The notes under the pieces: generated by a model
Databases searched by the model: none
What the model saw: only the letters and a program-made list of their open reading frames with translations
Told to the model about the DNA's origin: nothing
Shown: in pieces, positions 16,746-25,649 of the stretch
Layout of the letters: each line of letters begins with the position of its first letter
How positions within the stretch are numbered: position 1 is the first letter of the stretch
From: Lachnospiraceae bacterium
GTDB taxonomy: Bacteria > Bacillota > Clostridia > Lachnospirales > Lachnospiraceae
Assembly (NCBI GenBank): GCA_022769665.1
Contig: JALEIR010000018.1
Coordinates: forward strand, 1 to 61,766
Direction: 5' to 3'
Length of the DNA stretch: 61,766 nucleotides
Program-made: the position numbers and the translations under genes

Positions 16746-18941
16746 ATGGAATATATCAGAATTCATGAGAACGGTATTCACATCGTTTTTGGCATTACAG
16801 AAAAAAAACAACTGAAGCTTCTGCATTTTTCCAAGGCAGAGTTCTGTGAGGCAGACTTGTGTAAACTGGGGCCGGAGTGCAAGGAAGAGGATTTGGGAAG
16901 AAAACAGCAGTATTTGGATGAAGCCTTCCAATTGGTGCAGGTGAATTTGTCCGGTTATAACCGTCCTTACGAGAAGCATGGAAATAAGCATATCGTGACA
17001 GCACCGGGCTACCTGCTCACCTATGCCGGAATGGAGGACAGCGTCAATGAAATCGGACGGAAACTGACGATTTATCAGGAGGATAGGGAGGTTACCCATG
17101 TCCGTGTGGAGACGGTGATGCAGTTTTACAGAGGAACTTCCGTAATCCGTATGTTCAGCCGGGTCATCAATGAGGGGGCTGAGGTGCAGACTCTGGAGTA
17201 TATTTCATCCTTCTGTTATACCGGTATTGAGAAGGAAGGAAAAAGCAATTCCGATGCGAAGATGCGGGTACGCATTCCCTATAACGGCTGGCAGAAGGAG
17301 ATGAGTATAAAGGAATATACCTTTGGCGATTTAGGGCTTGCCCAGACACAGCCCGGAGTATATCAGCGTACGTCGCAAGTTCTGGAGGTGACCAACACCG
17401 GAAACTGGTCTTCCAAAAAATATCTGCCTTTGGGGTACGTGGAGAATACCGAGGCGCACACAAGCCTGTTCTGGCAGATAGAGCACAACGGTTCCTGGCA
17501 TTATGAAATCAGCGACCAGAACACGCATTTTTATGTCTGTGTCAGCGGCCCCACGGAGGTGCAGTCACATTGGTTTAAGAATCTGGCACCGGGGGAGTCC
17601 TTTACATCCGTACCGGTGGCGGTAGGAGTGGCAGGTGACAGTTTTGAGGAAGCCATCGGACAGCTCACCAAGTATCGCCGTTTGATTCGCAGAACAAACA
17701 GGGACGATGAAAATCTGCCTGTGATTTTTAATGATTATATGAATTGCCTGTTCGGCAATCCTACAACAGAAAAGGAATTTCCGTTGATTGATGCCGCAGC
17801 GGAATGCGGTTGCGAATACTTTGTCATTGATGCAGGCTGGTATGCGCCCGGCGAGTGGTGGGACAGTGTAGGAGAATGGCAGGAATGCAGAGAACGCTTC
17901 CCGAATGGCATCAAAGAGGTAACCGACTATATCCGCCAAAAAGGCATGATTCCCGGTGTCTGGCTGGAGCTGGAGGTCATGGGAATCAACTGTGAAAAGG
18001 CAAAGAAGGCACCTGACGACTGGTTCTTTGTGCGCCATGGCAAGCGGGTGTTTGACAGAAGCAGATACCAGCTTGATTTCCGCAATCCGGCGGTGATTCA
18101 TCATGTCAATGAGGTGATAGACCGCGTGGTAAGAGAGTATGGGGTGGGCTATATCAAGATGGATTACAATATCGAGCCGGGTATCGGTACAGAAATAAAT
18201 GCGGACAGCGTCGGACAGGGACTGTTGGAGCATGAAAAGGCTTATTTGGCATGGCTGGATGATGTTTTTACAAGATATCCTGACCTTGTCATTGAAAATT
18301 GTTCCAGCGGTGGCCTAAGAATTGATTATGCGTTACTTTCCAGATACAGTATCCAGTCTACTTCGGACCAGGAGGACTACCGGAATTATGCTACCATTGC
18401 GGCAAATCTGGCAGCAGGTGTGACTCCGGAGCAGGGAGCAGTCTGGTCTTATCCCATGAGACAGGGGGATAAGGAAGAGGTTATTTACAATATGATAAAT
18501 GCCATGCTGGCGCGTATCCATCAGAGCGGGCATCTGGCGGAGCTGCCCGTGGAGCGTAAGGACCTTGTCAAAGAAGGAATTGCCTGCTACAAGTGCATCC
18601 GCGTGGATATCAAAAAAGCGGTACCTTTCCTTCCGCTGGATGTGGCAGACAACGAGGATTTGTGGGTGTGCGGCGGTTTACAGCTGGACAACAAGGCTTA
18701 TCTTGCGGTGTGGAAACGAAAGATGGAGGGAAAAAACAACGACAGGCGATTGAGAGCCGGCACAGAGTGCACGGAAACAACACTGTCTATCCCATTGAAC
18801 AGCCTGCCGTTTGCCGGGAAGGGTATCAAGGTTTCTTGTATTTATCCGAAAAATGAGCCGGTGAAATTTGAGGTTCATGGAGATGAGCTGACTGTTTGCT
18901 ATGATAAACCTGTTATGGCAAGGCTGTTCGAAATATGGTAA
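16746..18941 (+). CDS. GH36 family alpha-galactosidase
   Basis: A cytoplasmic 731-residue enzyme that removes terminal alpha-galactose from raffinose-type sugars or galactomannan fragments. After a beta-rich N-terminal domain, the catalytic barrel begins near residue 335 (VIFNDYMNCLFGNPTTEKE). The nucleophile is D473 in YIKMDYN and the acid/base is D541 in STSDQEDY, preceded by ENCSSGGLRIDYALL. The ATG at 16746 is preferred because AGGGAGGG lies 11 bases upstream and the length then fits the family; upstream in-frame ATGs at 16671 and 16710 read poorly. It is probably co-transcribed with the ThuA-like and isomerase genes. Confidence 0.93.
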   Translation: MEYIRIHENGIHIVFGITEKKQLKLLHFSKAEFCEADLCKLGPECKEEDLGRKQQYLDEAFQLVQVNLSGYNRPYEKHGNKHIVTAPGYLLTYAGMEDSVNEIGRKLTIYQEDREVTHVRVETVMQFYRGTSVIRMFSRVINEGAEVQTLEYISSFCYTGIEKEGKSNSDAKMRVRIPYNGWQKEMSIKEYTFGDLGLAQTQPGVYQRTSQVLEVTNTGNWSSKKYLPLGYVENTEAHTSLFWQIEHNGSWHYEISDQNTHFYVCVSGPTEVQSHWFKNLAPGESFTSVPVAVGVAGDSFEEAIGQLTKYRRLIRRTNRDDENLPVIFNDYMNCLFGNPTTEKEFPLIDAAAECGCEYFVIDAGWYAPGEWWDSVGEWQECRERFPNGIKEVTDYIRQKGMIPGVWLELEVMGINCEKAKKAPDDWFFVRHGKRVFDRSRYQLDFRNPAVIHHVNEVIDRVVREYGVGYIKMDYNIEPGIGTEINADSVGQGLLEHEKAYLAWLDDVFTRYPDLVIENCSSGGLRIDYALLSRYSIQSTSDQEDYRNYATIAANLAAGVTPEQGAVWSYPMRQGDKEEVIYNMINAMLARIHQSGHLAELPVERKDLVKEGIACYKCIRVDIKKAVPFLPLDVADNEDLWVCGGLQLDNKAYLAVWKRKMEGKNNDRRLRAGTECTETTLSIPLNSLPFAGKGIKVSCIYPKNEPVKFEVHGDELTVCYDKPVMARLFEIW

Positions 18942-18992
18942 AATGAAAGCGAATAGTAAAATTCTGTTTATTTTTGAAAAGGAAAAATCAGG

Positions 18993-20126
18993 ATGGAAGA
19001 TTTTGCGGAGCAGTACAGACAGGAAGTTCTGGAACAGGAAATCAAATCGAATAAGCGTACTCTAAAGGGCTTTTTCTGGACTTTTGCGGCAGTGGGATTT
19101 ATGTGGCTTCTGACTGTAGTAGGTTTTTTTGAGGTTGATATCAGGCTTATTTCCATAGCGTTTTTCGCTACCTTTATTATGATAATTCCGGTGCTGTACA
19201 TTTTTGCCAGAGGCGATTTAGCGAATTCCAAATTGAAATACGCACTGTTGTCACTTATGTGTATTGAATCGGGAGTTATCGCCTCATTCATGTCCTTTCA
19301 CGCGGTTTTGATATATGTGCTTCCCCTTTTGTTTGCCATACAGTACAGAAAGCGTAGTACAGTATGGTTTGTGTACGGAGTGAATACCGTCACGATGCTG
19401 ATAAGCTCTTTTGTCAGTTTTTATTACGGAATTTGTGATCTTAATCTGCTTTTTGCAAGCAATCATATACGGAACTGGTATCTGGAATTATTGGCGGAAG
19501 GTACACTGAACCTACCGTTTAACGAGAATCCGGCATATGTGATAGTAGTATTTGAAGTGTTCCCCAGGAGTATTACTTTATTGCTGTTTTCTATTCTGGT
19601 TCATTATACGGTTATCAGCAGCAATGAGGATGCTTACAAAATTGCCAGACTCACTTATCTCAAGGAGACGGACACCATTACAAAGGTTTATAACAAAAAC
19701 AAGTATGAAGAAATGGCAGCGGAGTACTATCCGAAAATAGATCAGATTTCCGTAACTTTCTGGGATTTAAACAACTTGAAGGAAATTAATGATGAGCACG
19801 GACATGCCATGGGTGATAAAGCAATCGAAATGCTGTCCTCTTCTTTGTATGCCCGTTCCGACGACAGACGACGTGTATACAGAATCGGTGGGGATGAGTT
19901 CCTGTTGATTATTGACAATCCCGCACCGAAGGAAACGGAAGAACTGATAAAGGAAGTAACAGAAAGCATAGACAGTCAAAACGAAGGCAGAGATATAAAA
20001 ATTTACAGCGCGGTGGGTTATGCATTTGGAAAAGGAAAGGATATTGCGGAGATTGTAAAAAAGGCGGATGCCTGTATGTACGAAAACAAGAGACTCAGCA
20101 AAACGGAATCGGGATTACAGGGGTAG
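18993..20126 (+). CDS. Membrane-bound diguanylate cyclase (GGDEF)
   Basis: A 377-residue signalling protein that should make cyclic di-GMP from GTP. Roughly residues 25-210 form about six membrane segments, with no recognisable sensor domain. A GGDEF domain follows (about 225-370): the active-site loop GGDEF is intact at residues 299-303 and the FWDLNNLKEINDEHGH strand-helix is canonical. I see no RxxD inhibitory site. The C-terminal half therefore looks catalytically competent. It stands alone, with the sigma-factor gene starting only 13 bases later. Confidence 0.92.
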   Translation: MEDFAEQYRQEVLEQEIKSNKRTLKGFFWTFAAVGFMWLLTVVGFFEVDIRLISIAFFATFIMIIPVLYIFARGDLANSKLKYALLSLMCIESGVIASFMSFHAVLIYVLPLLFAIQYRKRSTVWFVYGVNTVTMLISSFVSFYYGICDLNLLFASNHIRNWYLELLAEGTLNLPFNENPAYVIVVFEVFPRSITLLLFSILVHYTVISSNEDAYKIARLTYLKETDTITKVYNKNKYEEMAAEYYPKIDQISVTFWDLNNLKEINDEHGHAMGDKAIEMLSSSLYARSDDRRRVYRIGGDEFLLIIDNPAPKETEELIKEVTESIDSQNEGRDIKIYSAVGYAFGKGKDIAEIVKKADACMYENKRLSKTESGLQG

Positions 20127-20139
20127 TAAAGGAGCTCTG

Positions 20140-20673
20140 GTGGAAGAAAAGCAGTTTCATGCGTGCATGAAGAAAATGAAATACGGCGACAAAGCTGCCT
20201 TGCGGGAAGTTTACGAGGCGTATATCGGATATATTTACTCCATTGTGTTTTAGGTGGTTCAGAACAAGGAGGACGCGGAGGATGTTGTGTCCGAATTCTT
20301 TATCAGGTTGTGGAATCTGGCGGATACCTATCGGAGCGGAAAGGGACACAGGGCGTGGCTTGCTGCAATTGCCAGAAACATGGCCATTGATTTGCTGCGG
20401 AAAAAGAAGCGTGAGGTGTTGACAGAGGACTTTGCGGACAACTTTACGGAGAACGCGGCAGATGATGACGTAGAAGGTGAAGTGGTGTCGGATGTCAGCC
20501 TGAAAACTGCTTTGGAAGCATTAAAGCCCGCAGAGCGGGAGATAGTAAATCTGAGAATTATGGGTGAGTTGACTTTTCAGGAAATTGCAACTGCATTGGG
20601 ACAGCCCATGGGAACCGTCACCTGGCGGTATCAAAATGCTATAAAAAAGCTGAGGAGGTGCGGATATGAGTAA
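20140..20673 (+). pseudogene. ECF sigma factor gene interrupted by an in-frame amber codon
   Basis: Reading from the GTG at 20140 (AAAGGAG upstream) gives 37 residues ending YIGYIYSIVF, then TAG at 20251-20253, then the same frame continues for 140 residues. The second part holds sigma region 2 (VVQNKEDAEDVVSEFFIRLW, RAWLAAIARNMAIDLLRKKK) and region 4 (LKPAEREIVNLRIMGELTFQ, TVTWRYQNAIKKLRR). Without the TAG it would be a normal 177-178-residue ECF sigma factor. It overlaps the putative anti-sigma gene. Either the gene is inactivated, the stop is read through, translation restarts at 20254 (GTG), or the base is a sequencing error. Confidence 0.85.
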
Positions 20674-21250
20674 GAAGCTGGAAGCAGAATACAAAGAGCT
20701 TATGTCAGAAGACGTACCTGACTTGTGGGACAGAATAGAGGTGGGACTGGAACCTAAACAGGCAGTGGCACCAAAGAAAATCAAGTGGAAAAAGTATAGC
20801 ACTTGGGGAGTAGCAACGGCGGCTTGTTTATGTCTGTTGGTAACGGCTCCTGCTCTCCTGAGAGAAATGGGAGACAAAAGCAGCAGTAACAGCGCGGCTG
20901 AAAGCTCTGTGGCGGAGGAATACAATGAGGCTGCGGCGGGCATGGAAGCAGCGGATGGCGCCATGGACTATGTGAACGACAATGCCGATGTGAACGAAAC
21001 AGAAGAGGTTGATACGGTTAAAGCCAGAGTCCTTGAGATTTCCGCGGAGGATGGCAGAACGGTCTATAAGATACAGCTTGAGGAGCCGGGTGACACTGAT
21101 TTTGCCGCAGGCGAGGAATTGAAGCTGTATGGTGAGGAAGATTTTGCAGGAGAACTTTTGGAGGGAGAGTCTTATTTACTAGAGATTTTTTTCCTGATTA
21201 ATGAGGATGGCGTCACAGAATATTTGATACACGATATCAGCGCTGAATAA
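20666..21250 (+). CDS. Putative membrane anti-sigma factor
   Basis: A 194-residue protein whose ATG overlaps the sigma gene stop. An acidic and basic cytoplasmic part (about 1-42) precedes one membrane segment (about 44-64, WGVATAACLCLLVTAPALL) and an acidic, Ala/Glu-rich extracellular part. No zinc-binding HxxxCxxC motif is present. The gene order sigma, single-pass membrane protein, vWA lipoprotein is the main reason to call it an anti-sigma factor. It is intact although its cognate sigma gene carries a stop codon. Confidence 0.7.
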   Translation: MSKKLEAEYKELMSEDVPDLWDRIEVGLEPKQAVAPKKIKWKKYSTWGVATAACLCLLVTAPALLREMGDKSSSNSAAESSVAEEYNEAAAGMEAADGAMDYVNDNADVNETEEVDTVKARVLEISAEDGRTVYKIQLEEPGDTDFAAGEELKLYGEEDFAGELLEGESYLLEIFFLINEDGVTEYLIHDISAE

Positions 21251-21310
21251 CAGGATTTTTGAGAAAAACAAAAATAATAAAAAAAACCCATAAAAATGTT
21301 ATCCCCCATC

Positions 21311-21320
21311 CGTGTCTAAT
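21311..21320 (+). promoter_or_regulatory. Possible ECF-type -10 element
   Basis: CGTGTCTAAT lies about 55 bases before the vWA lipoprotein start and resembles the CGTCTAAT -10 of some ECF promoters. The -35 region is not clear. It would fit autoregulation by the neighbouring sigma factor. Confidence 0.3.
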
Positions 21321-21373
21321 ATATCAGGCACACAAGCAGTAGATTTTCTACAGCGGAAAGGATGGGGATTATT

Positions 21374-23005
21374 ATGAAAAAGAAAAGTTATGTGGCAGTA
21401 TTGATGAGTACCGTTGTGATGAGTGCAGCACTTTGCGGATGCGGAGCCGGAGAATATAGCTCCACCGGTGACCAAAAGAACGCGGCCGGTTACGCGGGAA
21501 GCACAGCATGGGTGACGGCGGAGGAAGCCGTTGCCGATGGTATGGGGGATTGGAACTTAAATGCGCCTGCCGAAGATTTTCACGGCGAAGTTTGGAACAC
21601 AGAGGAGTATGACAGCATCCGGGAAACAGGCTTGCAGTCCGTGCACAACCAGCCGCTGTCAACCTTTTCGGTTGATGTGGATACCGCTTCCTATAGCAAT
21701 CTGCGGCGTATGATTGAGGATGGTTATTCCCTGCAGGAGATTCCTTCGGGTGCAGTGCGCACTGAAGAACTGCTGAATTATTTTACTTATGACTACAATT
21801 TACCCGAGGGTGACGAGCCATTTGGTGTGACGACGGTTCTGGGTGACTGCCCATGGAATGAAAATGCAAAGCTCTTGCAAATTGGCTTAAAAACGGAGGA
21901 GATTGATTTCAGTGAGGCTCCCGACTCAAATCTTGTATTTTTGTTGGATGTGTCCGGTTCTATGTACAGCGATGATAAGCTGCCGCTGCTGCAAAAATCT
22001 TTTGCTATGCTTGCGGAGGAACTGACGGAAAAGGACAGAGTGTCCATCGTGACCTATGCCGGTTCCGACAAGGTGGTTTTAGAGGGCGTAAGCGGTGACG
22101 AAAAGACAAAAATAATTGATGCACTGGAATCCCTGGAGGCAGGCGGCTCCACAAACGGTGCGGACGGCATCGAGACGGCGTACAAACTTGCCGGGGAATA
22201 TTTCATTGAAGGGGGAAATAATCGTGTGATTCTTGCCACGGACGGCGATTTGAATGTGGGTGTCAGCAGTGAAAGTGAGATGGATGAGCTGATTACGGAG
22301 AAGAAAGAGTCAGGTGTTTTCCTGTCTGTGCTGGGCTTTGGAACAGGCAATATGAAAGACAATAAGATGGAAACTCTGGCAGACAGAGGAAACGGAAATT
22401 ATGTCTATATTGACTCTCTTAGTGAGGCGAAGAAGGTGTTGGTGGAGCAGATGGGGGCAACTCTTGTGACTGTGGCCAAGGATGTGAAACTGCAGGTGGA
22501 GTTCAACCCGGCATATGTAAAGGGTTACCGACTGCTTGGATATGAGAACAGAATGCTTCAGACAGAGGACTTTGATGACGACAAGAAGGATGCCGGGGAG
22601 ATTGGCGCGGGGCATATGGTTACGGCACTCTATGAGATTATTCCGGTGAATTCCGAACAGGAGATACCGGAGACGGAATTGAAGTATCAAGCGGAATCGG
22701 GCAACGTCGGAGTGGAAAACGGAGAGTGGCTGAACTTGAAAATCCGATATAAGGCACCCGATTCCGATGAGAGCCGACTTTGCAGCTATCCTGTTACGGA
22801 GGATGCTTACATGGAGCAGCCCGGTGAGGATTTCTACTTTGCGGCGGCAGTAGCGGAGTTTGGTTTGTTAGTTCGTGACAGCGAGTACAAAAAGGATGCT
22901 TCCTTTGAAAATGTGAAGGAGCTGTTAAAGCTGGTTGACACTGAGTCGGACGAGTACAAGGATGAGTTTGTATATCTGGTGAAGAAGCTGGAGAGAAACA
23001 GCTGA
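21374..23005 (+). CDS. vWA-domain lipoprotein (YfbK-like)
   Basis: A 543-residue surface lipoprotein. The start MKKKSYVAVLMSTVVMSAAL leads to the lipobox LCGC. A YfbK-type N-terminal region (PLSTFSVDVDTASYSNLRRM) precedes a von Willebrand A domain with a complete MIDAS-type motif DVSGSM starting at D192 and a T in GGSTNGADG. The C-terminal domain is the type found in YfbK-like proteins (ENRMLQTEDFDDD). Such proteins often sit beside ECF sigma genes, as here; their role is unknown. The ATG at 21374 is preferred over 21362 because the latter is directly adjacent to the AAAGG. Confidence 0.9.
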   Translation: MKKKSYVAVLMSTVVMSAALCGCGAGEYSSTGDQKNAAGYAGSTAWVTAEEAVADGMGDWNLNAPAEDFHGEVWNTEEYDSIRETGLQSVHNQPLSTFSVDVDTASYSNLRRMIEDGYSLQEIPSGAVRTEELLNYFTYDYNLPEGDEPFGVTTVLGDCPWNENAKLLQIGLKTEEIDFSEAPDSNLVFLLDVSGSMYSDDKLPLLQKSFAMLAEELTEKDRVSIVTYAGSDKVVLEGVSGDEKTKIIDALESLEAGGSTNGADGIETAYKLAGEYFIEGGNNRVILATDGDLNVGVSSESEMDELITEKKESGVFLSVLGFGTGNMKDNKMETLADRGNGNYVYIDSLSEAKKVLVEQMGATLVTVAKDVKLQVEFNPAYVKGYRLLGYENRMLQTEDFDDDKKDAGEIGAGHMVTALYEIIPVNSEQEIPETELKYQAESGNVGVENGEWLNLKIRYKAPDSDESRLCSYPVTEDAYMEQPGEDFYFAAAVAEFGLLVRDSEYKKDASFENVKELLKLVDTESDEYKDEFVYLVKKLERNS

Positions 23006-23024
23006 CCTTTGCGAGACTTTTGCG

Positions 23025-23098
23025 AGACCGCGGGATATAAGTTGTCGGCATTTCATGCCAAAAAAGCGGCAACTTATGTTCCGCGGTCTTGTGTGTGT
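23025..23098 (+). terminator. Long hairpin terminator after the vWA gene
   Basis: Stems AGACCGCGG/CCGCGGTCT (23025-23033 with 23081-23089) and ATAAGTTG/CAACTTAT (23037-23044 with 23070-23077) form one long hairpin followed by a T/G-rich tail. Confidence 0.65.
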
Positions 23099-23147
23099 TG
23101 AAATCCTGTGATAAGTTTGCTTCAGCTGAGACGGGAGGAAAACACTT

Positions 23148-23990
23148 ATGATTTATGCGAGTCAAGTCAGAAAGAGTTTTGGTGAGAAAGAGATATTAAA
23201 GGGTATCGACCTGGAAATTGAAAAGGGAAAAGTCTTCGGACTGCTTGGCCCTTCCGGAGCGGGCAAGACAACCCTGATTAAGTTATTGACGGGGCAGATT
23301 CCGGCAGACGGCGGTGAGGTACGGATTCTGGGCAAGGAGGTCGAAAAACTTACCGGCAGGGACAAAATGAGAATAGGTATTATGATGGACAATTTTGGAC
23401 TGTATGAAAGGTTTTCCTGCTATGAAAACCTGAAGATATTTGCTGACTTATATGGAGTGCCCAAAAATCAAATCGTAATTAAATTGAAGGAAGTTGGACT
23501 GTATGATTCAATAAAAACACCCGCTATGAAATTATCGAAGGGAATGAGGAACCGATTGCAGTTGGCCAGAGTGTTTTTGCAGGAACCGGAGATTATGTTT
23601 TTGGATGAACCTACCAGTGGACTTGATCCTGCAAATACCGAAGAGATTCATCGTTTAATTCTGGATAAAGTAAAGAGAGGTTGTACGGTATTTCTGACTA
23701 CACATAACATGGCAGAGGCAGAGAAGCTGTGTGAGAAAATAGCACTGCTGAACGAAGGAATTATCGTGGAGCAGGGACACCCCAAGGAAATATGCAGAAA
23801 ATACAATCATCAGAAAAAGATCTATATACATCGGTATGACGGTGAGGACGAGGAACTTTCTAACAACAGTATTGCGGCAGAACGGCTTTACCGTTTGATG
23901 CAGGAAGAACAAATAGAAACCATACATTCCACGGAACCGAATCTGGAATCCGTGTTTATGGAGCTGACCGGAAAAAGCCTCAATGTGTAA
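23148..23990 (+). CDS. ABC-2 type transporter ATP-binding protein
   Basis: A 280-residue exporter ATPase. Walker A is GPSGAGKTT (residues 34-42), the signature is LSKGMRNRL and Walker B ends IMFLDEPTSGLDP. After the ATPase core the C-terminal 60 residues resemble bacteriocin or antibiotic efflux ATPases (PNLESVFMELTGKSL). It pairs with the permease at 24084 and with the LytTR and DUF3021 genes that follow; this four-gene order is common in Firmicutes and suggests a drug or peptide efflux unit. The substrate is unknown. Confidence 0.9.
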   Translation: MIYASQVRKSFGEKEILKGIDLEIEKGKVFGLLGPSGAGKTTLIKLLTGQIPADGGEVRILGKEVEKLTGRDKMRIGIMMDNFGLYERFSCYENLKIFADLYGVPKNQIVIKLKEVGLYDSIKTPAMKLSKGMRNRLQLARVFLQEPEIMFLDEPTSGLDPANTEEIHRLILDKVKRGCTVFLTTHNMAEAEKLCEKIALLNEGIIVEQGHPKEICRKYNHQKKIYIHRYDGEDEELSNNSIAAERLYRLMQEEQIETIHSTEPNLESVFMELTGKSLNV

Positions 23991-24083
23991 AAAGCGGGAG
24001 ACAATCCGGCTCATTCTTACAAATAGGATTTCTGCAAAACAATTTGAAATTTTGCAGGAAATGGAAAAGTAGGGAGATTTCAT

Positions 24084-24776
24084 ATGAAAACAACAATTGT
24101 TATTTTTAAAAAGCAGATGGCAGATACCCTTAAAAATAAGGAAATTCTGATACAGTTTATTATGTTCCCCATTATTACGATTATCATGGAAAAGGTGATT
24201 GTCATGGAGGGCATGCCGGAATATTTCTTTGCAAAAATGTTTTCGGCTATGTATATGGGAATGGCTCCGCTGATTGCGACTGCAGCAATTATTGCGGAGG
24301 AGAAGGAGAAAAATACGCTCAGAGTGCTGATGATGTCAGATGTCAGGCCGGTTCAGTATCTTTTGGGAGTGGGAAGCTATGTCTGGCTTCTCTGCATGAT
24401 TGGGGCTGCTGTGATTGCCTTCTCCACAGGCTTTCAGGGGAAACAGCTGCTTATCTATATGTGTGCGATGGGCTTTGGAAACATGGTATCAATCATAGTC
24501 GGAGCAGCAATCGGCATGTTTGCAAGAAATCAGATGATGGCTACCTCTGTCGTGATGCCGGTAATGCTGGTATTGTCTTTTCTGCCCATGCTTGCCATGT
24601 TTAACAAAACATTGGAAAAAGTAGCCTATTTCTTTTATACCCGGCAAATTCAGGTGTTTATGAATGGACCGGAGTATGATATGATAGAAGGCAGAGGAAT
24701 TCTGATTGTTTTGTGTAATATGATTGTGGCATTGGTGTTGTTTTTGGCTGCTTATAAGAAGAATGGGTTGGAATAG
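24084..24776 (+). CDS. ABC-2 type transporter permease
   Basis: A 230-residue permease with about six hydrophobic segments, starting MKTTIVIFKKQMADTLKNKE, the usual cytoplasmic start of ABC-2 permeases. A conserved EEKEKNTLRVLMMSDV segment follows the second membrane span. It lies 93 bases after its ATPase. That gap contains a hairpin (TTTCTGCAAAA with TTTTGCAGGAAA, about 24031-24062) of unknown use. Confidence 0.88.
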   Translation: MKTTIVIFKKQMADTLKNKEILIQFIMFPIITIIMEKVIVMEGMPEYFFAKMFSAMYMGMAPLIATAAIIAEEKEKNTLRVLMMSDVRPVQYLLGVGSYVWLLCMIGAAVIAFSTGFQGKQLLIYMCAMGFGNMVSIIVGAAIGMFARNQMMATSVVMPVMLVLSFLPMLAMFNKTLEKVAYFFYTRQIQVFMNGPEYDMIEGRGILIVLCNMIVALVLFLAAYKKNGLE

Positions 24777-24778
24777 GG

Positions 24779-25093
24779 ATGAGAATATCGATTGAGGTGG
24801 ATGAGGCATACCCGGATATTGAGATAAAAGTAGGTTGTAGGCACCTTACCCCGGAAATTGAAAAAATGATGGCAATACTCCGAATGTTTGATATGCAGCT
24901 GACGGTAAGAAAGGAAAACTCCACTTATTTTCTGGATTTGAGCAAGGTACTGTATATAGAAGCCGTGGAAAGAAATACCTTTGTGTATACAGATGAGGGA
25001 GTTTATGAATCTGAGATGAAGCTGTACGAATTGCAGATTATGGTTTCCAGAATGTATGCGGATGAACTGAGAAAGAGGCTGGGAATAAAATGA
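24779..25093 (+). CDS. LytTR-family regulator with an apparent internal deletion
   Basis: A 104-residue protein. Its first 80 residues match the LytTR proteins that accompany DUF3021 genes (IEVDEAYPDIEIKVGCRHLT, then FLDLSKVLYIEAVERNTFVY). Normal relatives are about 145 residues: after KLYELE comes a segment of about 40 residues with the DNA-contacting strands and the conserved RxSKSxxxN motif. Here KLYELQ joins directly to IMVSRMYADELRKRLGIK, the normal C-terminus. The deletion is in frame, so a stable protein may be made, but DNA binding is doubtful. The stop overlaps the next start (ATGA). Confidence 0.75.
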   Translation: MRISIEVDEAYPDIEIKVGCRHLTPEIEKMMAILRMFDMQLTVRKENSTYFLDLSKVLYIEAVERNTFVYTDEGVYESEMKLYELQIMVSRMYADELRKRLGIK

Positions 25094-25563
25094 TAGAAGA
25101 AAAAAAGACTGTTTTCGATTATCTGGGGCAGATTTTCATGCTTTATGGTATGACGGTATGTATATTTATTGTATTTAGCCTGACTATCGGTGATTATGCA
25201 AAGGAGGCGTCCCCACTGTTTTCGCTGGGCGATGAAGGCTTAAGATTTTCCACACTTCTTCAGTTGTTGGGAATGGCAACGTTAATTATATTAATTCGTA
25301 ATTTATTTTTTACGGATATCCTTATCAAAAACATGTCGGTTGTCAAAAGAGCAATCTGTATGCTGATAGGAATAATTGTGATGATTATTGCATTTGTGGT
25401 TGCTTTTGACTGGTTCCCCGTGAATAAAATAGAAGCCTGGATAGGATTTTTTGTTTCGTTTGGGATATGCTTTGTAATCAGTCTGGGGGTTACACTCTTA
25501 AAAGAAAAAGCCGAGAATCGAAAGATGGAAGAAGCTCTAAAAAAAATAAACAACAGAATGTAA
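25090..25563 (+). CDS. DUF3021 family membrane protein
   Basis: A 157-residue protein with four hydrophobic segments (about 15-33, 55-75, 88-107 and 115-135) and a basic C-terminal tail. DUF3021 proteins are nearly always next to a LytTR regulator and are thought to control it at the membrane. Its ATG overlaps the LytTR stop by four bases. A very strong terminator follows. Confidence 0.88.
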   Translation: MIEEKKTVFDYLGQIFMLYGMTVCIFIVFSLTIGDYAKEASPLFSLGDEGLRFSTLLQLLGMATLIILIRNLFFTDILIKNMSVVKRAICMLIGIIVMIIAFVVAFDWFPVNKIEAWIGFFVSFGICFVISLGVTLLKEKAENRKMEEALKKINNRM

Positions 25564-25575
25564 TAGATAATATGT

Positions 25576-25613
25576 AAAACAGCCTCGTGTCATATGGCAC
25601 GAGGCTGTTTTCA
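25576..25613. terminator. Bidirectional terminator between convergent genes
   Basis: A perfect 14-bp stem, AAAACAGCCTCGTG (25576-25589) with CACGAGGCTGTTTT (25598-25611). The A and T runs serve both strands. Confidence 0.9.
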
Positions 25614-25649
25614 AGGTGCGCCTTGCGGCACACATTTTGTGTTATGTAC

